54,510 bases of DNA from Clostridiales bacterium oral taxon 876 str. F0540. Its GTDB lineage: Bacteria > Bacillota > Clostridia > Clostridiales > Clostridiaceae. This document shows positions 34,408 to 42,285 of this stretch, one piece after another. The stretch spans positions 1-54,510 of the forward strand of contig KE993496.1 in the NCBI GenBank assembly GCA_000466585.1, in the 5' to 3' direction. The translations under genes were made by a program, and so were the position numbers. How positions within the stretch are numbered: position 1 is the stretch's first letter; every line of letters begins with the position of its first letter. The notes below the pieces were generated by a model. That model was not told the DNA's origin. It searched no databases and saw nothing but the letters and a program-made list of their open reading frames with translations.

Positions 34408-34449
34408 GCTGAGATAAAAAATAGCATGAGAATGGAATAAAAGACGATA

Positions 34450-34481
34450 AAAAAGCAAGGAATAACCTAACCTTGCTTTTT
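34450..34481. terminator. Terminator at the integrase 3' end
   Basis: AAAAAGCAAGG pairs with CCTTGCTTTTT. The stem overlaps the last codons of the integrase on the minus strand and has a T-tract on both strands. Confidence 0.8.
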
Positions 34482-35915
34482 ACTTTGCATATTCTTGCTA
34501 AATAGATTTTCAAGCTTATCGGCTGCGGATCTATCAGCTTTTTGTAAGGTGTGAGTATAAATATTTAATGTTGTTGATACTTCAGCATGACCTAATCTTT
34601 TTGAAACTGTTGCTATATCTACACCTTGGCCAATCAACAAAGTAGCGTTTGTATGTCTTAATCCATGAAAATTCACATTATCAAGTAAATACTTTTCTTT
34701 ATCCTCTTTTGGAATGTTATCGTCTCTCATAATAGTATCATTATGTCGTTTAATGAATTTAGAAAACCACTTGCCTAAAGTATGAGGAAATATAGATTCA
34801 CCATTGGCTTTAGTAAATATTCTATTGCTGTCAACCCATAAATTGCCTAAGGTTTTACGCTCTCCATTTTGCCACAGTTTGTATTGTCTTAGTACTGACA
34901 TTGCTATATCGGGCAATGCAATAAGCCTTTCACTGCTTTCATTCTTAGTTGATTTAGTAAATGTACCAGTACCAGGAAGGTATTGAGAAGCTCTATTTAT
35001 TCTCAATGTATTGTTATTCCAATCTATATCAGTCCATTCCAGTCCGTTAAGCTCACCGGCTCTCATTCCACCAAATATACATAAATATATCATTGTTTTA
35101 TATTTGATATGCTCATTTTCAAGCAGCATAAATATATAATCAACTTGCTCAACATCAAAATGCTTAGCTTCTTTCCTCTCTACCTTAGGAGGCTTTACAC
35201 GCGCTGCAGGATTACTAAATATAAACTGCCACTGTACTGCGCTGGTTAAGATACTTGAGATAAGCCTATGATGGTAAAGTATTGTTCTTTCGGATAATGC
35301 ATTTGATTTTTCTACTAAATCGAATAGCATAGAAAGATTTAATCCTGATGCTTCACTGATTCTAGATGCAACTGAAGAACTAATATTTCTATGTTGCTTT
35401 AAGTTTGATAGAGTTCCCTTTGCAACATTAGCTTTCTTTAGAACTTCATTTAAAGTCATTCCTGATTTTAAAATAATATCAGCAAAATTCTCTTTAGCAG
35501 TATATTTCTTATCTAAACGGATGCCGGTTTCCCTAAGGTTATTGTAAAATTCAGTTAAGTGTGTAGGTTGCAATTTGTTAAGTTTAATATGGCCAAGAGC
35601 CGGTATTATACGGGAATTTAATAATTCCTTATAACTAAATAGGGTTTTAGGAGCCAGCTCATGTTCTGCATAATCCTTGAGCCACTTCTGTATAAACTCT
35701 TCAAAAGTTATCTTTCCGGAATCAAGATATAATCCCTTTTCAACTTCATCCTTAAATAAGATCCATTGCTTATTAGCTTCCTCTTCTTGCTTATTAGGCT
35801 TAATATGCGCTAAATCTATTGTTTTGCGCTTCATTATCTTCTTGCCTGACTTATCATACCCGCAGGATACAGTAAGCCTGTATGAGTTCTCTCCGCGCTT
35901 TTCTATTGCTGCCAT
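34467..35915 (-). CDS. int: Tyrosine integrase of the satellite-like element, with inserted helix-turn-helix
   Basis: About 482 residues from ATG 35915 (AGGAGG 8 nt upstream; the longer 35972 start is unlikely). It has an AP2-like N-terminal arm-binding domain, a SAM-like core-binding domain and a catalytic domain with Arg (FGGMRAGELNGLEW), HGLRHTNATLL, GHAEVSTTLNIYTH (catalytic Tyr). An extra ~65 residues inside the core-binding domain (about 137-200) look like a lambda/XRE helix-turn-helix (MTLNEVLKKANVAKGTLSNLK). It recombines at the 46-bp tRNA-Thr att site adjacent to it. Confidence 0.94.
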   Translation of the reverse strand: MAAIEKRGENSYRLTVSCGYDKSGKKIMKRKTIDLAHIKPNKQEEEANKQWILFKDEVEKGLYLDSGKITFEEFIQKWLKDYAEHELAPKTLFSYKELLNSRIIPALGHIKLNKLQPTHLTEFYNNLRETGIRLDKKYTAKENFADIILKSGMTLNEVLKKANVAKGTLSNLKQHRNISSSVASRISEASGLNLSMLFDLVEKSNALSERTILYHHRLISSILTSAVQWQFIFSNPAARVKPPKVERKEAKHFDVEQVDYIFMLLENEHIKYKTMIYLCIFGGMRAGELNGLEWTDIDWNNNTLRINRASQYLPGTGTFTKSTKNESSERLIALPDIAMSVLRQYKLWQNGERKTLGNLWVDSNRIFTKANGESIFPHTLGKWFSKFIKRHNDTIMRDDNIPKEDKEKYLLDNVNFHGLRHTNATLLIGQGVDIATVSKRLGHAEVSTTLNIYTHTLQKADRSAADKLENLFSKNMQSKKQG

Positions 35916-35995
35916 AATGTTTTCCTCCTTTCTGAAGAATACTTGTAGGTACCTTTTTAAGTTATTCTGCAACTATTTTATATGATCTCTAAGTT

Positions 35996-36577
35996 TTATT
36001 GCTCTATCTGATTAGCTTGTTTAAATTCATAAAGTTTGTATTTATACATTAATGTCAAGGCATTTACAATTTCATTAACTTGTTCTTGTGGTAAAGAATC
36101 CAAGTCGTCCCAAGGAAGCCACGATAACACTAATGCAAAAAAATCCTCCTCATGTTCAACTTTACTCGTTTCATGTTCAATTAAGGAATGAAAGTATTTT
36201 TTGCTTAATTCTTCTAAATTGCGATGGTTATCAATATACTCTTTGCTGTTGTAAATTGTAAGCGTATCGCCATTTTTCTCTTGAGTTGCATTTTTATTTA
36301 ACTCCACTTTTTTATCGATTTCTTTAATATATTTTGATCTAGAATCGAAATATGTGCATATATCATCATTGGAAAAGCCGTAATCTAAATCAAAAGGAGC
36401 AATTTCTAATGTACTACATAAGTTCATAACAACCTCTAGAGAAGGATTTGTTTTTTTGCCTAATTCAAGTTGTTGAATATAAGCTCCAGAAACGCCAACT
36501 TTTTTTCCTAATTCAGCTTGAGTAAACTTCCTTAGCTTTCTCCATTTTTTTAATTCATCTCCAAACACTAAACTCAC
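35996..36577 (-). CDS. XRE-family repressor (CI-like)
   Basis: A 193-residue protein. The N-terminal HTH_3 domain (~8-62; FTQAELGKKVGVSGAYIQQLE) is followed by a variable linker and a C-terminal helical domain (EEDFFALVLSWLPWDDLDSL). No LexA-like Ser/Lys protease motif is seen, so control by a helper-phage antirepressor, as in phage satellites, is more likely than RecA cleavage; this is inference. It is divergent from the Cro-like gene. Confidence 0.88.
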   Translation of the reverse strand: MSLVFGDELKKWRKLRKFTQAELGKKVGVSGAYIQQLELGKKTNPSLEVVMNLCSTLEIAPFDLDYGFSNDDICTYFDSRSKYIKEIDKKVELNKNATQEKNGDTLTIYNSKEYIDNHRNLEELSKKYFHSLIEHETSKVEHEEDFFALVLSWLPWDDLDSLPQEQVNEIVNALTLMYKYKLYEFKQANQIEQ

Positions 36578-36613
36578 CTCTTTATTTTAAGTATATCACA
36601 ATTTTAAAAAAAA

Positions 36614-36687
36614 TAAACTACAGTTTAAAAAAAGTATTGACTAAACTGTAGTTTAAATATATTATAATAAATATAAACTACAGTTTA
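36614..36687. promoter_or_regulatory. Three-operator genetic switch with early promoter
   Basis: Three copies of the 14-bp palindromic site lie at 36614-36627, 36642-36655 and 36674-36687: TAAACTACAGTTTA, its complement form TAAACTGTAGTTTA, then TAAACTACAGTTTA. The rightward promoter TTGACT (36637-36642), 17-nt spacer, TATTAT (36660-36665) has the middle operator in its spacer. The left operator lies upstream of the minus-strand -10 (TATACT) of the repressor gene. Confidence 0.85.
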
Positions 36688-36715
36688 GAAACCGATAATA
36701 AAGGGAGGTGATTAA

Positions 36716-36910
36716 ATGGTTGAATATAAACTTAAGGGTAAAAGAGTAGCTAAAGGTATAAAGCAAGGTGAATTTGCTAAAAAATTAGGAATTTCTGCTC
36801 AATATCTTTGTAAAATTGAAAAATGTAAAGCAGAACCTAAAAGAGACCTAATGATAAAAATAGCCGAAATTTTAGACACCCCAGTTCAAGAACTTTTCTT
36901 TGAAGAATAG
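36716..36910 (+). CDS. Cro-like XRE DNA-binding protein
   Basis: A 64-residue single HTH_3 domain (IKQGEFAKKLGISAQYLCKIE) with a short tail. First gene of the rightward operon, RBS GGGAGGTGAT. Probably competes with the divergent repressor for the palindromic operators. Confidence 0.88.
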   Translation: MVEYKLKGKRVAKGIKQGEFAKKLGISAQYLCKIEKCKAEPKRDLMIKIAEILDTPVQELFFEE

Positions 36911-36992
36911 GAGTCATCAAATTTGAAGAGAGCGCTTTTGAGAGACAGCATTAGTAAAAACAAAAAAATAATTGTGAAGATAGGTAGTTACT

Positions 36993-37154
36993 ATGTCATT
37001 AAATGTGATAACTACAGATAGCATTGAAAAATTAGATAAACAAATTAAAGCTTTAGAAAGCCTTATTCCAAAGGACAACGATAAGGACAGAGATATACAT
37101 ACTAAGGTTTTAAAAGAACTTAAGACCCACAGAAAAATATTATTAAACAAATAA
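36993..37154 (+). CDS. Small helical protein, unknown function
   Basis: A 53-residue protein (MSLNVITTDSIEKLDKQ start) predicted to be one long charged helix. Weak ribosome site TAGGTAG. It lies between the Cro-like and excisionase-like genes in a tight operon. Not recognised. Confidence 0.55.
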   Translation: MSLNVITTDSIEKLDKQIKALESLIPKDNDKDRDIHTKVLKELKTHRKILLNK

Positions 37155-37172
37155 TAAAGGGAGGTTTTAGAA

Positions 37173-37406
37173 ATGGGTAGAAAGGCGTATTTAAAACAAG
37201 CTGCAGTAGAATTAGGACTTACAGAGTACCAGTTAAGAAGAATGGCAAAGGAGGGAAAGGTACCTTTCTTACAATCAGGAATAAAATATATTTTTGACAT
37301 TGAGCTGTGTGAGGAATCTCTTAAGAGCCAGGCTTTAGAGAACATGAAAAAGATAGATGAAGATCCCATTCAACAGTATGGTGTTCTAAGAAAAGTAAAG
37401 GCTTAG
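37173..37406 (+). CDS. Excisionase-like MerR/AlpA-type DNA-binding protein
   Basis: A 77-residue protein. LKQAAVELGLTEYQLRRMAKEGKVPFLQSG is a winged-helix excisionase/MerR pattern (helix, turn, recognition helix, then the wing G-x-P-F). It has a short C-terminal tail. In phage satellites such a gene directs excision with the integrase. AAAGGGAGG ribosome site. Confidence 0.7.
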   Translation: MGRKAYLKQAAVELGLTEYQLRRMAKEGKVPFLQSGIKYIFDIELCEESLKSQALENMKKIDEDPIQQYGVLRKVKA

Positions 37407-37422
37407 TTAAGCGGGTGTTTAT

Positions 37423-38223
37423 GTGCAAGAACAAGGATGGGTTAAAGTATTTAGAACGCTCTTAGATAAACCAATATGGTTACAATCTACACCGGAGCAA
37501 AAAACAATTCTTATCACATTATTACTTATGGCTAATCATAAAGACAAGGAATGGGAATGGAATGGAGATAAGTTTAGTGTTAAACCTGGCCAATTTATAA
37601 CTTCTTTAGATGGCATAGTAAAAAAATGTGGAAAGGGTATTTCAATCAAGAATGTCAGAACTGGAATAGATAGATTTGAAAAACTCGAATTTCTGACAAA
37701 CAAGTCGACAAAGACTGGAAGGCTTATAACTATAGTGAATTGGGGAGTTTATCAAAATGAGGATATAGAAAGTGGCATAGTTACTGGCAAAGAGGTGGCA
37801 AAGGAGGGGCAAAGCACTGGCAAAGAGGCGGCAACTAACAAGAATGATAATAATGTAAAGAATGATAATAAGATAATAAATACGATTCCTTATATGGAAA
37901 TATTTAATTTATACCTAGAACAAGAAATTGTTAAACATAAATCTTTAACTGAAAAGATGAAAGAATCTATTAGGAAAGCGCTAAATAAGTATACTGTTCA
38001 GGAAGTTAAGTTGGCTATATTTAGATATGGAACTATGTATCATGATAATACAAATTCATATGCTAAGGATTACTGTAAATATGCATGGACATTACAAGAA
38101 CTATTAACAAGAGAAAAAGGCATATCAGAATTTTTAGATGAAGGTGGAAAATGGATTAGGTACAATGATAGCCAAAGTTTAAAAGTAAATCAAAGTTGGG
38201 AGGAGGGTTTCCTTGATGGATAA
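37423..38223 (+). CDS. Phage-type replisome organiser / DnaD-like protein
   Basis: A 266-residue protein. The N-terminal winged-helix domain (~1-105; WVKVFRTLLDKPIW, KPGQFITSLDGIVKKCG) is typical of phage replication initiators. A low-complexity linker (GKEVAKEGQSTGKEAATNKN) leads to a DnaD-like C-terminal helical domain (~150-240). GTG start. It probably binds the element's origin and recruits the DnaB-like helicase encoded downstream. Confidence 0.82.
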   Translation: MQEQGWVKVFRTLLDKPIWLQSTPEQKTILITLLLMANHKDKEWEWNGDKFSVKPGQFITSLDGIVKKCGKGISIKNVRTGIDRFEKLEFLTNKSTKTGRLITIVNWGVYQNEDIESGIVTGKEVAKEGQSTGKEAATNKNDNNVKNDNKIINTIPYMEIFNLYLEQEIVKHKSLTEKMKESIRKALNKYTVQEVKLAIFRYGTMYHDNTNSYAKDYCKYAWTLQELLTREKGISEFLDEGGKWIRYNDSQSLKVNQSWEEGFLDG

Positions 38224-38437
38224 AGACAAAGACTCTAAGTTAGTAGGATTTTTAAGTAGTATATGGGGCAATTTAGAATCTATTCATTGTACTATTGAGA
38301 ATCTTTGGATTCAATATGAAGTTGGCGGTGAGGAATTAGAAACTATAATGTTAGCTATAGAGTCTGTTCAAAATAAAATTGATTTAAGGGCAAATACAAT
38401 ATTAACTGAAGAAGGTAAGGAAGAGAAAAGATGTTAA
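38216..38437 (+). CDS. Small acidic protein, unknown function
   Basis: About 73 residues, helical and acidic. ATG 38216 with GGGAGGAGG 9 nt upstream, overlapping the end of the replisome organiser gene by 8 nt and the start of the next gene by 7 nt, so translation is coupled. Not recognised. Confidence 0.6.
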   Translation: MDKDKDSKLVGFLSSIWGNLESIHCTIENLWIQYEVGGEELETIMLAIESVQNKIDLRANTILTEEGKEEKRC

Positions 38438-38682
38438 GTAAAAACGTATTTATTGATGGGATTGAACGATTAGTTTTAGAGTATAAGGACAAAGGATTTG
38501 ATATGACTAAAGAAAAAGCAGAGCAGTGGTATAGCTTCATGAAAAATATGTCTGAATCTGAGTTCAATAGAAAAATTGATAATTGTTTAATGACCTGTAG
38601 AAGGTCACCTACTATGGCTGATGTTCTAGACATAAAGGATAATCCTAATGAGACACAAAGACCGCAAATACCATATATATAG
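38431..38682 (+). CDS. Small replication-module protein, possible helicase-loader fragment
   Basis: An 83-residue helical protein (YKDKGFDMTKEKAEQWYSFMKNMSESEFNRKIDNCLMTCRRSPTMADVL region). The pattern resembles the N-terminal part of phage helicase-loader or replicative-helicase-inhibitor proteins (G39P-like: short protein with R-x-PT-xAD-V-L). It lies between the organiser and the DnaB-like gene, consistent with a loader. Moderate certainty. Confidence 0.6.
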   Translation: MLSKNVFIDGIERLVLEYKDKGFDMTKEKAEQWYSFMKNMSESEFNRKIDNCLMTCRRSPTMADVLDIKDNPNETQRPQIPYI

Positions 38683-38692
38683 AGGTGAGTAT

Positions 38693-39970
38693 ATGAAATT
38701 TAATATAGAAGCTGAGATGGAGCTGCTAGGGGCTATTATTAAAAATTCAAATTTAATGTGCGATGCAATAAGCCTAGATGCAAGAGATTTTTATAAAGAT
38801 AGTCATAAGATAATATTTTTAAATATGAAGCGTATGTTTGAAGAGGGGAAAGTGATAGAGCTTACCACACTAGCGAGTTATTTAGGAAATCAGCTTGCCG
38901 ATATCGGTGGAATAACGTACTTATCAGAACTTTTCTCACATGCATTAACTAAGGATATAAAACCGTATGTAAAAATCATAAAAGATAAATCAATTGTAAG
39001 AAACCTATATAGTAGCCTGCAAAAGTCTATAAAGGATATTGAAGATGACAAAGCATTAAATGAGATTATTGATTCTATACAAGAAATAGCTGGAGGTATC
39101 AACTTTGAAAATATGGAATCAGGCGATATGCAAGCGATACTATTTAAATTCTTAGATAACCTTGAAAATAGATATAAAAGTGGTGGAAAGATACCAGGAA
39201 TAAAAACACATATAGAGAAACTTAATTTTCTTACAGGTGGATTTAAAAAACAAGAATTTATAATAGTTGCTGCAAGGCCATCAATGGGTAAATCAGTTTT
39301 TGCTATAAACTTATCAAGTCATATTGCAATCAAAGAAAAGAGATATGTTGCCTTGTTTAATTTAGAAATGAGTAAGGATGCAACAGTTAAAAGAATGGTG
39401 AGTAATATAGCAAGCCTAGAAAGCAATAAAATGAGAGATGGAAGGTTAAGCGATGGTGAATGGGTAGAAGTAGGTAGGGCAGTTAATATTTTAAATACTC
39501 CGTATCTAAGGATATATGATAACACCATATCATTAAATCAAATCTACAGTACTTGTAAAAAGCTTAGGATACAAAATAAGCTGGATATAGCAATCATAGA
39601 CTATTTAGGCCTTATAGATGGAGTAAAGGGAGAAAACAGGAATCAAGAAATAAGCAAGATATCAAGAAAGCTCAAGATGATGGCAAAAGAGCTAAATATA
39701 ACTGTAATTGCTTTAGCTCAGCTTTCTAGGGCACCAGAACTAAGAGCAGATCATAGACCTATGCTTTCAGACCTAAGGGAATCTGGTTCTATAGAGCAGG
39801 ATGGAGATAATGTAATGTTCCTATATAGAGATGCTTATTATAATTCAGATTCAAAAGACCAGGATATAGTTGAGATAATTGTAGCTAAACAAAGGGATGG
39901 GAATTTAGGAACTATAAGATGCAAGTGGATGCCTGAATATCAGCGCATATGCAGTTTATATGGAGTATAA
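38693..39970 (+). CDS. DnaB-like replicative helicase of the element
   Basis: About 425 residues from ATG 38693 (AGAGGTGAG upstream). Complete DnaB architecture: N-terminal domain (EAEMELLGAIIK), linker, RecA core with Walker A ARPSMGKS, IIDYLGLI, LAQLSRAPE, SDLRESGSIEQDGD. It gives the element its own helicase but no primase gene is seen, so host primase is presumably used. Distinct from but homologous to host dnaB 6 kb upstream. Confidence 0.92.
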   Translation: MKFNIEAEMELLGAIIKNSNLMCDAISLDARDFYKDSHKIIFLNMKRMFEEGKVIELTTLASYLGNQLADIGGITYLSELFSHALTKDIKPYVKIIKDKSIVRNLYSSLQKSIKDIEDDKALNEIIDSIQEIAGGINFENMESGDMQAILFKFLDNLENRYKSGGKIPGIKTHIEKLNFLTGGFKKQEFIIVAARPSMGKSVFAINLSSHIAIKEKRYVALFNLEMSKDATVKRMVSNIASLESNKMRDGRLSDGEWVEVGRAVNILNTPYLRIYDNTISLNQIYSTCKKLRIQNKLDIAIIDYLGLIDGVKGENRNQEISKISRKLKMMAKELNITVIALAQLSRAPELRADHRPMLSDLRESGSIEQDGDNVMFLYRDAYYNSDSKDQDIVEIIVAKQRDGNLGTIRCKWMPEYQRICSLYGV

Positions 39971-39975
39971 AGTTT

Positions 39976-40146
39976 ATGGGTAAGAACTTAGAAGCTGTAA
40001 TTAAAAGAGTAGGTATGAAGTATCTTGAAGCTTCCAAACCCTTAAGAATAACTGTAGGAGAAATACTAGAAGGAAAAATTAATGCAAAGGTGCAAGGAGG
40101 AAAATCTAATGAACAAAGTGCAAAATTTAAAAACTATAAAACTTAA
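39976..40146 (+). CDS. Small basic protein, unknown function
   Basis: About 56 residues (MGKNLEAVIKRVGMKYLEAS start) with a Lys-rich tail. ATG 39976, 5 bp after the helicase stop, GGAG upstream. Not recognised. Confidence 0.55.
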   Translation: MGKNLEAVIKRVGMKYLEASKPLRITVGEILEGKINAKVQGGKSNEQSAKFKNYKT

Positions 40147-40218
40147 GTATAATCATAGGTAATGAAGTGTGTAGTTATTGAAACTCTCCTTCTAGTAACT
40201 GCATAAGGTGGTGATTTA

Positions 40219-41031
40219 TTGTATTGCGTTATTCAGAAAGTTGTTAATAAAAAGTATGATCCATATGGAGAGCATAAGGAAATAGAAGTTCATTCAACCA
40301 CATGGTCTATGAATGGAGTAAGCAAAACACACTATAGCTATATTTATGGTGGTGGAAGATTTGAAAGACCTATAAAGGATGCTTATAAGATAAGCATACA
40401 TAAGAGCTATAGAGAAAATGGAAAGCTTAAAAAGAAACAATGGGTTATATGTACCATGGGATATTATAGTCTTTTACATTCGTGGCCAGGTGATTGCATA
40501 GTAAGGAGTGTTTTAGATAAAAAATTAAAGGATATGGGCATTACAGAGGAAGAGTTATGGAATATGGTATATATAAAACTGCAGCCTATAATAAATTCAG
40601 TTAAAGTTGAGTTTGAGAGAACAGAAGAGTATAAAACTAAGCAGAAACATAAGCAGATATTAGATAAGTATTTAAAGGATAAAGAAGAGTTTGAGAAGAG
40701 GTATGGAAAAGATACTTACGATTATTGCTATGATGTTTTTGGTACTCTAAGGAATGAAAAATATTTAAAAGAGATTGAAAGTAATTACCAAGCACAACAA
40801 ACTTATAGAAATAGTTATAGTGGTTACCAAAGTAACAAACAAAGTAACTACAGTGATTATGATTTTAATAGTTATTATAAAACTAATGTCAGTACCTACA
40901 CCGAAGAAGAAAGAGAGTACTTGAAAGCAATTTATAAAGCTGCTGCAATGAAGCTTCATCCAGATATTAAAAAGGATAATGGGGAAGGAATGAAACTTTT
41001 AAATAAGTTAAAAAATGACTGGGGGATTTAG
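40219..41031 (+). CDS. DnaJ-like C-terminal domain phage protein
   Basis: A 270-residue protein. The first ~130 residues have no recognised family (TWSMNGVSKTHYSYIYGGGRFERP). A charged, then Tyr/Ser/Asn-rich linker covers ~150-215. The last 50 residues resemble a J domain core: YLKAIYKAAAMKLHPDIKKDNG, with HPD preserved. A co-chaperone function, perhaps directing host DnaK, is inferred. TTG start after AAGGTGGTGAT. Confidence 0.65.
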   Translation: MYCVIQKVVNKKYDPYGEHKEIEVHSTTWSMNGVSKTHYSYIYGGGRFERPIKDAYKISIHKSYRENGKLKKKQWVICTMGYYSLLHSWPGDCIVRSVLDKKLKDMGITEEELWNMVYIKLQPIINSVKVEFERTEEYKTKQKHKQILDKYLKDKEEFEKRYGKDTYDYCYDVFGTLRNEKYLKEIESNYQAQQTYRNSYSGYQSNKQSNYSDYDFNSYYKTNVSTYTEEEREYLKAIYKAAAMKLHPDIKKDNGEGMKLLNKLKNDWGI

Positions 41032-41202
41032 TTAAGTAGTTATAAAAAAACTAAATAGTAACCACGTAAAAATATTGGTATTACTAATTTAAAGATTAAC
41101 CAACGTTTAGCTAAATAAAGAATTAAGGACAAGCCGCTGAAACTGTAGGCCCAATATATAAAGTCTCAGCAGCACTTATAAAAATAGAGGAGTGATTTAG
41201 TT
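41032..41202. other. Intergenic stretch in the element, no gene seen
   Basis: AT-rich, with a weak stem GCTGAAACT...AGTCTCAGC (about 41134-41171). A ribosome site GAGGAGTGAT leads to the next gene. Confidence 0.35.
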
Positions 41203-41397
41203 ATGCTTAAGTATAGAGGTAAGAGCTTTGAAGTTATAAATCAAGAATTTAAATCCGGATATTTTAAAGGAATGGTTTGCTATTTAAAAGGCTGCAAGCA
41301 TATTTGTATCGATAAAGATCTATCTCCAAAAGAGAAAAGTAAAATACTGCATAGGTTATTAAAAACAGATAAGAAAATCGGTTGGATAGGTTATTAG
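41203..41397 (+). CDS. Small protein, unknown function (ImmA-fragment-like pattern)
   Basis: A 64-residue protein. The segment GCKHICIDKDLSPKEKSKILHRLL recalls the short stretch before the metal site in ImmA-type proteins, but there is no HExxH, so the resemblance may be superficial. RBS GAGGAGTG. Confidence 0.5.
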   Translation: MLKYRGKSFEVINQEFKSGYFKGMVCYLKGCKHICIDKDLSPKEKSKILHRLLKTDKKIGWIGY

Positions 41398-41409
41398 GAG
41401 GTAATTATT

Positions 41410-41532
41410 GTGGTTGATAAACTTAAGATAGAACTGTATGAATACATACAGCTGTATGGACTTGTAGATGAAAGAACAGTGGTGAAGAGTCAAGAACTGG
41501 ACCTTGAGATAAATAAAGAAATGATTTCATAG
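41410..41532 (+). CDS. Spo0E-like aspartyl-phosphate phosphatase peptide
   Basis: A 40-residue protein from GTG 41410 (AGGAGGT 7 nt upstream). It carries the Spo0E family pattern: a hydrophobic helix with LYGLVDE, then VVKSQELDLEIN, including the diagnostic SQELD. Spo0E-type proteins dephosphorylate Spo0A~P and block sporulation. Here it is carried by the mobile element, so it could keep the host from sporulating during induction. Confidence 0.75.
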   Translation: MVDKLKIELYEYIQLYGLVDERTVVKSQELDLEINKEMIS

Positions 41533-41546
41533 AAGAGAGGTTAATA

Positions 41547-41705
41547 ATGCTTAAGATAAGAATTACATACTGTAATGAGGCTGAAAAGGAAGGGTTTATT
41601 GATAAGCTGAAAAATAACTTTAAGATCCTTGAGGTATCTAAAGAGTATCAAGGAAAAGGAAAAAGTCTATATAAGAAATGTTACATAGACCTTTCCTGTA
41701 AATAA
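41547..41705 (+). CDS. Small phage-type protein (DUF3970-like)
   Basis: A 52-residue protein with pattern LKIRITYCNEAEKEGFIDKL...YKKCYIDL, similar to short clostridial phage proteins recalled as DUF3970. The function is unknown. RBS AGAGAGG. Family name moderate to low certainty. Confidence 0.55.
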   Translation: MLKIRITYCNEAEKEGFIDKLKNNFKILEVSKEYQGKGKSLYKKCYIDLSCK

Positions 41706-41785
41706 TATAAACTTGCCAAAGAAAGCAAGCCATAACACGCAATTACAGTTTACTTTCTTTGGAAGTTAATTTCAAGGGGTGTAAT

Positions 41786-41890
41786 ATGAGTTTATATATT
41801 TTTCTCGCTTATTTTGATTATTGCAAAGAGATGAAGAAGGAACCGGAGCTCAAGGAGCTGCTTGAGTGGAAGTGTAAATATAATAAATAG
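41786..41890 (+). CDS. Very small protein, unknown function
   Basis: 34 residues (MSLYIFLAYFDYCKEM start), amphipathic, Glu/Lys-rich end. AAGGGGTG ribosome site 7 nt upstream supports translation. Not recognised. Confidence 0.5.
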   Translation: MSLYIFLAYFDYCKEMKKEPELKELLEWKCKYNK

Positions 41891-41982
41891 TTTAGAATAT
41901 ATTAAATTTTATATAACTTAGGATAAAATTTAATCAAAAAGGTAACGAATTTAAGTTTTATAAAAGCATAGACTTATCCATG

Positions 41983-42038
41983 GCAGCAGAAAGTGTGCTT
42001 TGCTCGCTCCCGCTAAGCACCGCTTACACTCTCAGCTT
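41983..42038. repeat. GC-rich hairpin in an AT-rich intergenic region
   Basis: AGTGT-GCTTTGC pairs with GCTAAGCACC...ACACT (inner GTGCTT 41995-42000 / AAGCAC 42015-42020, loop TTGCTCGCTCCCGCT). On the minus strand it reads GCGGGAGCGAGC, similar to the GAGTGGGAACGAGCGAGC loop of the 25.6-kb element. Origin or function unknown. Confidence 0.5.
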
Positions 42039-42109
42039 ATGATTAAATTTTTAGAAATATGCTATATTCTAAGGAAAAAGGCTATTCTTAACAAAGAATT
42101 CATAATTTA

Positions 42110-42138
42110 TTGAACTGACTTTAAATTTATGATAAGAT
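42110..42138 (+). promoter_or_regulatory. Promoter of the element's late operon
   Basis: TTGAAC (42110-42115), 17-nt spacer, TAAGAT (42133-42138). It drives the leader and tape-measure/terminase genes; 390 bp before it carry no gene. Confidence 0.6.
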
Positions 42139-42154
42139 AAATATAAAGATAAAT

Positions 42155-42262
42155 ATTGAAGTACCCTCACTAATGTAGTGGGAAGCTCTAATGAATGTTA
42201 AGAGCCCGGGAATTTAGCTAAGCTTATTATTAAGCCTAGTTTGTTCCTTGGGCTCTTTTTAT
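42155..42262 (+). promoter_or_regulatory. Attenuator leader with competing hairpins
   Basis: A terminator, AGAGCCC-GGAA (42201-42212) / TTCC-GGGCTCT (42244-42256) plus T-run, competes with an upstream hairpin GCTCT (42185-42189) / AGAGC (42201-42205) that uses the same strand. A further hairpin (CCCTCACT...AGTGGG) precedes it. The layout is that of a riboswitch, ribosomal or phage antitermination leader. No known aptamer class is recognised. Confidence 0.6.
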
Positions 42263-42285
42263 TTTGCTGAAAGGAGGCGATAAAA

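Noticed and set aside
41203..41397. ImmA-type antirepressor protease
   Set aside because: The protein is only 64 residues and lacks the HExxH metal-binding motif.
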